Shown here: piece after piece, positions 1-11,800 of the stretch
How positions within the stretch are numbered: position 1 is the stretch's first letter
How the letters are laid out: each line of letters opens with the position of its first letter
NCBI GenBank assembly: GCA_013365365.1
Contig: JABVXU010000215.1
Location: forward strand, 26,558 to 90,557
DNA: 64,000 nt
From: Cruorifilaria tuberocauda
Lineage: Eukaryota; Nematoda; Chromadorea; Rhabditida; Onchocercidae
Direction of reading: 5' to 3'
Translations under genes and position numbers: made by a program
Notes under the pieces: model-generated
Seen by the model: only the letters and a program-made list of their open reading frames with translations
Databases searched by the model: none
What the model was told of the DNA's origin: nothing

Positions 1-657
1 TGTTTGTAATTAAAAGCGCAAATGACCTTTAATAATAAATAATACTCTTTGTCCTTTTCAGTAAGTAAATGAATACTTTTAAATTGATTTTTTTTTAAAT
101 CATTATCAAATGCATACATGCATATAAGCGCAGATGCAGCAGCATTCGCGCAAATTATATTAAATTCTTCTTAGAAATGAAAATATTGCCAAAACGAAAA
201 TACTTTTAAACAGAACTATTGCGCTGTTGAACAACAAAGTACACACAGAGAGTAAGTACCATAAAATATTTCATTAAAATAATATTGAAATGGAATAAAT
301 AAAGAAAAAACGCTCTATCGCTTAATCTATTTTCAATAATTATAAAATAAGCTTAATTAAAATTAAGAAATAAGACACACTTGAATTGATAATGCTTGCT
401 CTCTAAGAGAGTGATAATTAGCAGTTATTAGGTACAAATGAAAATATCATTTATCAATTTTTTGTAAATTTCATTTTACTTTTCCTAAATTATTTCCATT
501 ATTTTCGCTATTAAAGCAATTATGATTTTTCAGTGAAAAAAACTTAGTTCAGTACAATGCAGCACAATTTTTCTTTCGCTTAACCTAAAGTGCTAAATCT
601 GAAATATTTTTTGAATTTATAAATTGCAAATTAGTTTTAGTAACAAAGTAGCGTGGA
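1..657. other. AT-rich flank, no gene assigned
   Basis: I see no supported gene here. The minus-strand insulin-like exon at 658-921 points into this stretch, so its missing 3' exon could be here or beyond the left edge. I looked on the minus strand for an A-chain-like cysteine pattern. The only cysteine-dense spots, near 120-160 and 220-250, have the wrong spacing or no usable acceptor. Confidence 0.4.
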
Positions 658-921
658 TCAACTCTGCACGTCAACTTGGCAATATTTATCATTTATATTC
701 AAACCAGGTTCAAATAGCTTACTCTTTTTAGCACTGCTAGTAGGTCCTGCTATCGATGGAGTGAGTGGAGACTTGAAGCATGGTGCTGTCTCATAGCCAA
801 ATGTACAAACTCTTACCAAATGACGGTACAGTGCTTCCCCGCATATTCTCCTCTTTGCCACACATTCATTAATTATCATTATTTGCATGAGTATAGCTAT
901 CAGTACCGATCGTTGAATCAT
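658..921 (-). CDS. Insulin-like peptide, B-chain exon (A-chain incomplete)
   Basis: This minus-strand exon starts at ATG 919-921 and is open for 87 codons. Residues 1-22 form a hydrophobic signal peptide (cleavage near VA|KR). Then comes a B-chain-like block, CGEALYRHLVRVC, matching the insulin B-chain pattern C-G-x2-L-x3-L-x2-V-C, followed by an extra Cys nine residues later (APC), as in nematode insulins such as C. elegans INS-1. A Pro/Ser-rich linker ends at a dibasic AKK. A GTAAGC donor sits right after it (exon would end at 723, phase 1), which would place the A-chain in a separate exon to the left. If read through to the TGA at 658, the tail has only one Cys (KYC) and cannot form a normal A-chain. 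Nematode insulins are secreted ligands or antagonists of the DAF-2-type receptor. The B-chain call is good; the 3' structure is unresolved. Confidence 0.55.
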   Translation of the reverse strand: MIQRSVLIAILMQIMIINECVAKRRICGEALYRHLVRVCTFGYETAPCFKSPLTPSIAGPTSSAKKSKLFEPGLNINDKYCQVDVQS

Positions 922-1572
922 CTAAATTTACCAATTCTCAAAAGTTAAAGAAGCGAATAGATAATGTAAATTGAAATTAGGAAATGAGAGATCGATCGAA
1001 CAGGGTGCTAATTTCTCTTTATTAAAATAAACTTCGGTTTAATTTATTAATTTTTCTAAATAAATTGAGCAGTTTAAAAAATACACAAGAAATATCCTAC
1101 CCTCCATGAAACTGATAATTTTAATTGTAAATTTCGTAAATATTTTGCTGTGAATTTTACAAGCACATTTTTCCCATTGATTAGAATAAATCATGATTAT
1201 TTGTTTTGAACTTAAACAACAGGTAATTGAAAGTCAATAAGAACCAATAAATTAATATGATATAAAAATGAATTTCATTTCAGTCATTTCAATTCCAATA
1301 CAGTTTTCTTAAACCCTTTTTTGTCGAAACAAATTAAAATGCAAAAAGTCGATAAAGAAAAGAAAATAATTCAAAAAAAATAAAGTTAAATTTTAATGCT
1401 TCACTGCAATAAACAATCAGGTTGGCAAGTATTTATTCTAATAACTACCGTTCATAATAATCATGATAATTACTAATTACAACATATTATCAATTAAAAT
1501 GATTAAGGCGATAAAGAATGATAAATTTTTGATATACTCTGATTGCATCCGTAGTTCTTTTATTTGATAAAA

Positions 1573-1651
1573 TAATAAACTGATAATCACATCATTATTG
1601 GATAACTAATATAAAATAAACTGATAATCGCATTATTATTGGATAGCCTAA
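1573..1651. repeat. Two-copy tandem duplication, about 40 bp
   Basis: The segment AATAAACTGATAATC..ATTATTGGATA occurs twice in a row with a period of about 40 bp and a few mismatches. It is non-coding, with no terminal inverted repeats. Confidence 0.75.
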
Positions 1652-4390
1652 TTTTCAATAGTTTTTAAAATCATTTATATGGAATTTATAAGAAGAATAT
1701 ATTGGGTTGCCCTATGTTGCGTGAAACTTCATATATTACGCTTTTTACGAATTTATTCGTGATTATATGCGTATATCAATGTATGATACTACGGATATGT
1801 TCAATGAAACTAATCAGTTGTATCGATTGTGTTGTTCAGGATTTCAAATTTAGATTTCAATGTAATCAATTACATTATTATGCAGTATTAAATCAAAGAA
1901 AACTTACCACATTCTGTAGCATTACTCTGCAATCATCTATTAGCTAACTTATCATGTTATCATCAGCTTAATTAATCACATAGTTTTAGCTGCTCTAATA
2001 AATGATTTTGAAATGCAATTGTCGAAGAGTGATGATATTAAGCAGGTTGATAGATAAGCGGATTTGAGAAGAACTGTACGAGAAAAAATAATTCTAACCG
2101 AACCGTTGCAAATAAATGAAAGTAAAAACTTTTTCATTGTCATCAATTTGAATAAATCGGTGGGTTAGTAGTAGAAGTTTAGCTTATTTTGAATTTATGA
2201 ATAGCTTTAAATTGACACGCCCATTATATTTTTTGTCTTTGAAGACTTTATGTCTTTACTTTTTAGATATAACTACATATGAAAAAAAAGCACAAAGTAA
2301 AGTAAGCTTCATGTTACAGCTAATCATATTTAAATGAATAATTCTTTAAATTGGTATAATTTATCTGAAAAAGAAAATTAAAATTACAAATTACTTTTCC
2401 TACAAGTACACCTGTACAATTCAGAAGATTGATTATTATACTTATTCATTCATCCAATTTACATATAATAGTGAAATTAGGAGAAATAATTGGAAGAGGA
2501 AAAGCAAAGATGTACAAGTGATAATCGAAACGGCTTTTTTTATTTTACAATTTAAATTGTTGTTAAAAACTAATTCAGTTTGTTTAAACTGACTTTTCAG
2601 ATAATTCAGATGCATTTATTAAAAAAGTAAACGAATTATTTAATCACCTTTAGTGATTGAAGCTTATCTACTGGTGTATACTTGACATATACTTATTCAA
2701 CAAATCAAATATTGAATCATTTTTAACTGTTATCATTTCAATTAAGTGAAATGACTTTAGCCGAGAATTCTAATTCGACTTCTATCATTCATTATTTTTT
2801 TGCAATTTAAAATATCCCTGGTAATAATTACTCTATCTTTAGGTAATAGTCTCTCATAATTACTAATTCAATGCTTGTATTAACAATTTCGATTTTAACT
2901 TTACACTTATTTGTAGATTTGCATATGCTTTTTTACTTGTTTTAAATGGGAAATAGTTTTAGCGAATCCTTTAAACAATGTGTTATTTGAAAATTTTTAC
3001 TCCGTCGACTCTGATATGCAAGTGGTATCAAGTAACAAAAACTTTTGAATGATCAAATTTTTCCTCGTGAAAAATTTGACGTGATCTTCCAGGCACTATT
3101 TTGTTGTTAAATAATATAATAGCAATGGAATAAAAGTATAACTGTTCCGTATCATTAGAGGTTACATGATTATTATCATTATCAATCTATCATTGTGTTA
3201 AAAATTAATTTTTGAATAATCCTATCTAAAACTAAATTATTGCTAAAATAAATGTAAAAATCTTTTTGATTTCAATTTATCGTCTAATTTGATTAAAATT
3301 TTGTTAGTCACATATTCTGATTAATTGCATTTCAATTTTGAAAATATTCGTTTCAAGGAAAATTCTCTGGTTTTCACAGCAACAAGTAGCTTTTATAACA
3401 AATCATCCTAGCAAGCTTGCCTATATATAAGCTAAATTAAATTTGATTTTTTTCATCAAAGAATAGTTACCGTAACTTGTTTAAATTCTTTATTTCTCTT
3501 ATTCAATGTTTTTGAAGTTAAATCTAAAAGTGCATCAATTAGTTAGCTGAAGTACAGATGTACTATGTATGAGGTAGAAGAAAAGAGACTTCACGAAATA
3601 AATACAACTTAGTGAAGCTCTCTGATTTCATTTCTTTCTTCTTGGAAAACGGCAAACTTTTTCCATTTAAATCTTCATTCAATACGATAAAAAAGTGAAA
3701 TTGAGAAAAAGAAGAAAAAGAAACGAATGATTATTTATGTTTATTTTATTCATATTTTTAAAATTATATATTACTGCACTTTTTTTGATATAAATTTGTT
3801 GCACTTACACTAATCACTGTTTTGATAATAGTGATAAGGTGGAGGAATATTGTCGAATAAAATTTGTCCTATAATCAGAATATCACTTTTTATCAGCATT
3901 CCACTCAAAACGGAAAAAAATAAAATATACAGTTGTTTTTTTGAATGGTAATATTGATTTCATGTGAAACTGAACTGATAGATAAAATATGAAATTTTAA
4001 AAATTACAAAAAAAGATGATTCTTTATTTTACTACAAAGTATTAAAAGAATATATGAAATTTATTAAAAATTTTTCATATTTTACTTGCTCAAAACTGAG
4101 AATAATAAAATTTCTTAATTATATATTCCGCTTATCTTGCAGTTGTTATCAGTGATAAGCGATAATTGCAACATCGGAGAATCATTATTGCATTTACTTT
4201 CCTCTCATTCTCATTCCTTTACTATCTTTCTTTGTTGTTAAACCTTTTCTGAAAAAAGAAAATTGCAAAAAACTTGCAAAAAAAATTACAATTAGATATT
4301 TATTTTTTATATACTAAACTTGATAAAATTTGCTATATTCCAGCAATCTTTCATGCAAAAAAAAGTTGAAATTTAGCAGAATTAATGTCT

Positions 4391-4441
4391 AAAGAGAGAG
4401 AGAGAGAGGGAGAGAGAGAGAGAGGGAGAGAAGAGAGAGAG
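4391..4441. repeat. (GA)n simple repeat
   Basis: An almost pure AG dinucleotide tract interrupted by a few GG steps. It lies in intergenic DNA. Confidence 0.95.
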
Positions 4442-4879
4442 CGGAAGAAAAAAAGAAAAGGATATCGTTGTTTTCATTTTTTTTCCACATTCTGAGGTGA
4501 AAATTTCAATTCCTCAATTGATAAAAGTGCAGCATTGGTGCAAGTATATTTGCTATGCTCTTTTCATCAAAATGAATGCTGCAAATACATATTTCCGTTG
4601 CACTTCTCCCAAATAATCCACTAAATTCTTTTTTTCTCGAAGAAGGCAAAACAAAACTTTAACTCTTAATGGTAAAACTTAATGCTATTGAAGAGAAAGG
4701 GATCAACAGATTAATTAAAGTTTTCGTAAGTTTAGAGTATAGCTCTGTGATAACAAAGCGATAAAATTCAAAATACTAAAATTGAGTGGAATATTTCTAC
4801 GATTAAAGATTTTACTGATCTTGTAAAGTAATTTTATACTATAAAATATCTGCGTAATCAAAGTTTTATTGTATTTGTA

Positions 4880-5330
4880 AAATTTATGTTAAGGGAATCT
4901 TTTGTGTCAAATAATCGTCATTTGATCAGTTATCTCATCTCTTACATATTTTATGATTGCCAGTCACTTTATCTCTTGTTTATATCTAATAATTATCACC
5001 GATTTCATCTCTCCCATGTCTATATGATTATCAATAACTTATCTATAGTATGTCTAGATGACTTTTTTGCTCATATATCACAAGGAAGGAGACATATATA
5101 TTTGTAAAGTTACTGTTTATGAAGTAAGTTTAAATGCATTACAATCCTTTTAAACGAAGAAGCTTATCGATTATATTCTTCTTATCAATTAATCAATTCA
5201 ATTCCCCTCAAAATTTCTTCAATGATTACGAGTCAAATGGAAATCCTCTGTTAATACTATTAATTAATTATCATTAATTACCATTAATCTTCCGTACAAA
5301 ATAAATTTTTACTACAATCTTTATTCATAA
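4880..5330 (+). repeat. Dispersed repeat, copy 1
   Basis: This stretch resembles 11345-11800 along its length in the same orientation. Shared blocks in the same order include ATCTCTTGT, TATAGTA/GATAGTA-CGTCT-like sequence, AAATGCAT, AACGAAGAAGCTTA and AATAAATTTT. The copies are clearly diverged with small indels. No terminal repeats or coding capacity are visible, so the element class is unknown. Confidence 0.6.
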
Positions 5331-7143
5331 AACAACAGTTAATTGATTTAAAAATTTCTTTACTTTTATCCAAATGATTTAAATTAACGAAAATAAAATT
5401 TGAGATAGAAGTACCACATGATAATAATTTGAATTAATATATTAAATTACTAATAAATTAGTAGATGAATTATCACACTGCAGTGTTTAAACAACAGGAC
5501 TGAATGTAATTTATTCGTATGAACTATGATTCAAGCAATATCAAAAAATTATTTCATATACGCAAATATTTTTTTTCTTATAAAAAAATAAGTTTGGAAA
5601 TTTCCGCATTTTTTATTTTACACTATCAAAAAATTACATTAGCATAAATTGACAACGAGAAAAAATGTTTGAATTTCAAAAGTTTCAGTGAATCTATTTT
5701 TCATGTTTATCTTTTATGCCATGAAGTTAAATGCATTACCACGTCATGATGTGATCTACGTAACAATGAGTTAAAGTGTGATATTGAATTAAACGGAATT
5801 AAACTTGATTAATTCTTAGCTGAAATTAAATTAATTCTTTGCACTAAATTTTGTCATGGAGAAATTTAGGTAATCACGGTCTTTCAGTACATGAAGAAAT
5901 TCAAGTAATCATTATTTTCAGTCCTTTCAGAAATCATGATTTTCAGGACAATTCATATTTGATTAAATGTAGGATAGAACGATAATAGAGAAACTTATAA
6001 TTTCACATTTGAATATATTCATTTCTTTCGCAACATTTGCGCATGGATTGCTAATATGAATATAACCACCAAAGCATATTTCTATTGTTGAAGATATAAA
6101 TCGAAATTTTAAAACTTAAATAGTTCATTTTATTGATCCATGATAAAGTTATTCTAGAAATTGTGTAATAAAAGTTAGTCATCACTGAGAAACAAGCTTG
6201 AACACAAAAACAAAAACAAAGAGAGCAAGTTAATAATTTTTTTAATTAAAATTCTTGACTGTATATTATAAGCTTCAGCTAATAGAAAGATACTATTGCT
6301 TCACTCATAATACCGTGAAAGGTATCATGAAAAAAACTTTATTTTCTCGCATTTTGTTCGGAATACAAAAGTTATTCGAGAAATTTCCAAAGTAAAGATA
6401 ATAATTTATTTTACTGTGCGATAATGTGATAGTCTTATCATAATATTTAATTAGATTTTAATGTTAAATAGAAGTTGAGAATATTTTATATTGTTATTTT
6501 TCGAATCGGAATAATAAATATGTATTAATATAATTCGGCATGAATATCATGATTAGTTTATTATTATTTTTATAAAATACACCTATAAAATAATCCTTCT
6601 TTCATCATGTCACAATGACAATTTTCAATTTTTGGAAATGAAAAAAAAAATAATGTGCATAAATGAGAGTTACAGCAATAAAGGAAAGATGCATTCAATA
6701 ATTAAAGTTAGTTGCTAATTAAGTCAAAATATTCGTAAGAATAAAGTTTATAATTTCAACGATTTACAAAATACTAAATTCAATTTCATTCCTTTTTGCG
6801 AAGTGCAAAATGAATTTCAATGTAAATTCATCTATTAAGCATCGATTGATCAATGATATGCTATCTGAAACATTGCAAGATAAGATGCATTCTATTATTT
6901 GATATCATTTATTTATTCAAGAAAAAATTGATTAAATTTTTATGAATTTCACTTCATCGAATATCACTCAATTAATCATTCTTCATAATAATAACATAAT
7001 AGCAGTTAAGTGATTAAAGAGTAAAGTTCAAAGAAAATTTAATATTTGGAAGCTTTCATCTTCCGTTAGTTATCTTATCTTTAGCATAAGATAAAAGCTT
7101 ACTAAGAAAAAAGAAAGGTTAATATCAGGAAATATGCATAATT

Positions 7144-7831
7144 TTATGATTGTTTCGGGCAGATGCGTATTTTTTTGCAGAAATTGTTTGGATCAAATTC
7201 TTTCTCCATTTTCTCGACAATTTTTAAGTAAGCTTTACTTATCGTAGTAACGCACATTCGATACGATTCCATATCCGTTCCAAAGATTGCTTTACAATTC
7301 TCGTCGATCTTTGTCAGAATTAAAGTCTTCAATAAAATTATAATAAACTAAAGTATGATTTTTGCTGGAGAAGATCTTCTCAACGGATAATTTTAACTAA
7401 TAATGCTTTTTATCACTATGTGTCTCAATGAAATAATGATATATATATTGATAAACACCTCAAATTACGAAGGAGAAAGAGAGAGAGAGAAAGACCAGAA
7501 ATTCGGTCTTCCCTGTTATTTTGATTTTTGATCAATAAATCATAAAGCTAAGTTAATTAATCAAGAAATTGCTTCCATTAATTAAATAACAACACTCTTT
7601 TATCGAAGGTCAACTAGTACTAATACTCTTTTAAAATTTATCGATATTGAAAAACTTTAATAAGCAATAATAAATGAATAATTTAACCTTGCTATCATTT
7701 AAATCATGAATGATGCCAACCATTTCTTCCAAACATAGATCGCATATTTTCGTGGAACGATTCGTAGGTAATAATAAAGTTAACGGCAAATAACTGAGCA
7801 ATATCACACTAATTTTAATTGATATAATCAT
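7144..7831 (-). CDS. Saposin-like (SapB-domain) secreted protein, 2 exons
   Basis: Exons on the minus strand are 7831-7688 (48 codons, donor GTTAAA) and about 7326-7144 (60 codons plus TAA), a phase-0 join giving 108 residues. Residues 1 to about 23 form a hydrophobic signal peptide. The mature part is one saposin-B domain with cysteines at 30, 33, 59, 73, 98 and 104 (C-x2-C-x25-C-x13-C-x24-C-x5-C), the expected three-disulfide helical fold. Nematode saposin-like proteins are usually gut or secreted lipid-binding, membrane-active proteins, often antimicrobial; that role here is inferred from the family. The acceptor of exon 2 is a weak ...GAAG. An alternative ...TTTAG at 7348 stays in frame but adds seven residues and makes the second loop unusually long. 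A near-perfect palindrome lies 30-63 bp upstream of the ATG. Neither exon alone looks like a gene; the cysteine pattern across the join is the key evidence. Confidence 0.75.
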
Positions 7832-9212
7832 CTAAAATTGATAAACGAATTATTTCAAAGGGAAAATCACAGCTAAAATTAGTTGTGATTTTCCATTTTA
7901 AAGTTTTATTTATTATTTATTTCACTTAAATTAGCAAAATTTGCAATTAATTGATTTGTACTTTCACTATGCTTTTTCCTTTTCATCACTGCTTACTCTA
8001 TTTTCTTACTTAAATCAATGGTTTTTTTTTTCTTTAAATTTAAGATGCTATGTTTTTACGAGTAAAGTACAAATATAAAAATGTTAGAAATGGCTAAGGT
8101 ACAGTTTAAAGTTCCATGAATGCTTGTCGATAAAGCTGTACAAAGGTAATTAATTAGGTGATTAGATATCATTAAATGAAGAAACATAAGTGACGATGAC
8201 CCGAGGTCATTTTATACAAGCATTCTGTTCTAAGTACAAGAAAAATCTATCAGTTATGCAAACAATAAATTTCCCTTAGAAATTGTCACTGCTACTATCA
8301 GATAAACAGACAAACTGATAAGAAACTATTTAATAACTCGATTACCGTGTCACTCATTGGTTTTGTACATATGTTTGCTATCCTTATTCATGCTTTTTTA
8401 AAATCCAGTCCTCAAATCCTTCTTTCTTATCATCAAACAGTGGAGAACTTAGAAACGAAGAGAGAAAGGCGAAATACTGATATGAAGTTTCGAAACGTCA
8501 AATAACGAAAGCATAAATGCTGAAGTTTGAAAAGAAATTTCGAAACTTCAATAGCTCGAAATGCAGAAATTAAACTAGAAAAACGATGATAATTAATTTA
8601 AGCATTGATAATATTCATTTTAGCTTTCCTTTGATCAATAATTAGATAACATTACGAAATCCTGCTTTATCATTCAAATCGATACACTGCAGTAAAATTA
8701 AATATTTAATTCATTGCAAAATTATTCTATAAACATTTACAGTAAACATTATTAGACAGCGCTTTGTGGTAAGGAACTTTACATCTGATTAATCTTAACT
8801 TGCTGATTAGCGATTAAGAAAAGATTTATAGCTTTTGATATCCAATTGCACTTGAAGGATGTATCATCGATTGAAATAATTTATTTTGTCATCGATATTG
8901 ATAAATCATTTATTTTGACATATTTTAATCTTTGCAGAACAATAATTACTTATAGAAATCATACGTTAACGTGAGCACTAAGATGTATCAAAGTGTCCTT
9001 CAATTTGATACGAACATTAAGTCTAAATTTGCAAATAAAACGAAGAGATCAATTGCCTGGTTGAAATTTCTCAGATCAAAGATTCTAAATAGCCTCGTTG
9101 CTTCTCTTTCTCAAATCTTTTTTTGTAATACTTTTCACAATGTGAGTGCAACGAACAATTCATTTTAATCACTACTGGAATGGATGAAATATATCAGTAA
9201 AAAGTACAAGGA
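7832..9212. other. Intergenic, between saposin-like and collagen genes
   Basis: No gene is supported. The stretch contains the palindrome 7861-7894, an inverted repeat with arms 8483-8495 and 8538-8550, and the 3' flank of the collagen. The 65-codon plus-strand open frame at 8971-9168 has no recognisable features. Confidence 0.5.
7861..7894. promoter_or_regulatory. Near-perfect palindrome upstream of the saposin-like gene
   Basis: The arms GGAAAATCACAGCTAA (7861-7876) and TTAGTTGTGATTTTCC (7879-7894) are reverse complements except for one G/T position, separated by AA. The element sits 30-63 bp upstream of the start codon at 7831. It could be a dimeric factor site or a cruciform or hairpin in the 5' leader. 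Function is inferred from position only. Confidence 0.5.
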
Positions 9213-10706
<1,494 letters not shown>

Positions 10707-10753
10707 AAACTTACCGGATGCTGCTATTTGGAAATTTCAAAACAACATTAGAG

Positions 10754-10797
10754 TATTTATATGTACCCTCGGGTACAATGTTACAAAGGCGGGTACA
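10754..10797 (-). promoter_or_regulatory. Collagen core promoter: TATA-like box plus GGGTACA sites
   Basis: On the minus strand TATAAATA lies at 10761-10754, about 50 bp before the collagen ATG. Directly upstream (10762-10777) is TGTACCC-TC-GGGTACA, a palindrome with 7-bp arms, and a third GGGTACA half-site lies at 10791-10797. Three copies of one heptamer beside a TATA box suggest binding of a dimeric factor such as a nuclear receptor. The factor is inferred, not shown. Confidence 0.5.
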
Positions 10798-11344
10798 GAT
10801 ATGGGGTAAAAGTTCAATGCTTGTAATGAAATTGGAATATTAAATGAAAAGGAAGTGAGCAGAAATTAATTGAAGATTACTGACACCTTTTCAAAGAGAA
10901 AAAAAGCATTAACAACTGATTAAACGAGGCGGTTATTGTAAAGTAAGCGAACAGAGCTAACGGACGCGTATCTGGAACGGAACCGAATTGTCACACTTCA
11001 AAATACACTTTGACATTTAAATTTTATTTTTCTCATCGTTTCATGCAGTCTTTTCTGATATGATTAATGATATGCAGTAGAAGCAATAACTCAAGCTTTC
11101 TAATAAGATAGCAAGAATGAATGATTTTTTCTTTTATCATTGATTTTTCCTGCGGCAGAAACAAAGTAAATTGAAAGATAAAATCCCGCATGTTAAATAT
11201 TAATGAAATCATTGATCAAACTATACTAATTCTGATATCAAAATATTTATTCAAAAACAAAATTATAACTGTAACTATCGGAAAACCGTGTAAAAACATC
11301 TATATAATCAATTATCATTGCTGCTATAAAGTCCGTCTCATGAA

Positions 11345-11800
11345 AATCCTTTTGTATTAAATAACTTTTCTTTTTATCATCGGCTAGAATGTGATCGCTG
11401 CTTAAGTATTTGGCTATTGTTTGTATATATGCTTTATAATTACTTATCTCTTGTATATATGATGATTTATCATCAGCTTTATCTCTTGTATGTTTGCATG
11501 ATTAGCATTATCTTATCGATAGTACGTCTGGATTTATTTGTCCATGTACTGCCAACGAGGTTACTATTTAAATGCATCTCAATCCTCTCGAACGAAGAAG
11601 CTTACCAGCTACAGTCTTCTAACTTATCACTTAATCAGTTCTTTTCAATTTCCATCAAAACTTCAGAACGATTGCTTTCACTGCTAAGAATCAAAAAGAA
11701 ATCATCTATTCATACTATTACTTACCATTGATATTTCATAAGGAATAAATTTTGATAGCAATCCTTGTCTGCGATGCGACAAGTTGCCTGATTCAAAAAA
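11345..11800 (+). repeat. Dispersed repeat, copy 2
   Basis: This is the diverged same-orientation partner of about 4880-5330 (see that entry). The 104-codon open frame at 11417-11731 lies wholly inside it, and its translation resembles that of 4886-5107 only because the DNA is related. The lesions differ between copies, so coding function is unlikely. Confidence 0.6.

Larger units (their letters stand above)
922..7143. other. Intergenic AT-rich region
   Basis: No gene is supported. The open frames at 1702-1947 and 4886-5107 are of a length expected by chance in AT-rich DNA and resemble no family I know. The stretch holds a short tandem duplication (about 1573-1651), a GA-rich tract (4391-4441), a hairpin (3053-3079) and one copy of a dispersed repeat (about 4880-5330). 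Confidence 0.5.

Noticed and set aside
120..165. Minus-strand Cys-dense stretch (ECCCICAYMHVCI) as the missing insulin A-chain
   Set aside because: Cys spacing does not fit CC-x3-C-x8-C, and an upstream stop precedes it with no acceptor between.
11417..11731. 104-codon plus-strand frame
   Set aside because: It lies within a dispersed repeat copy, is hydrophobic and low-complexity, and is not preserved in the other copy.
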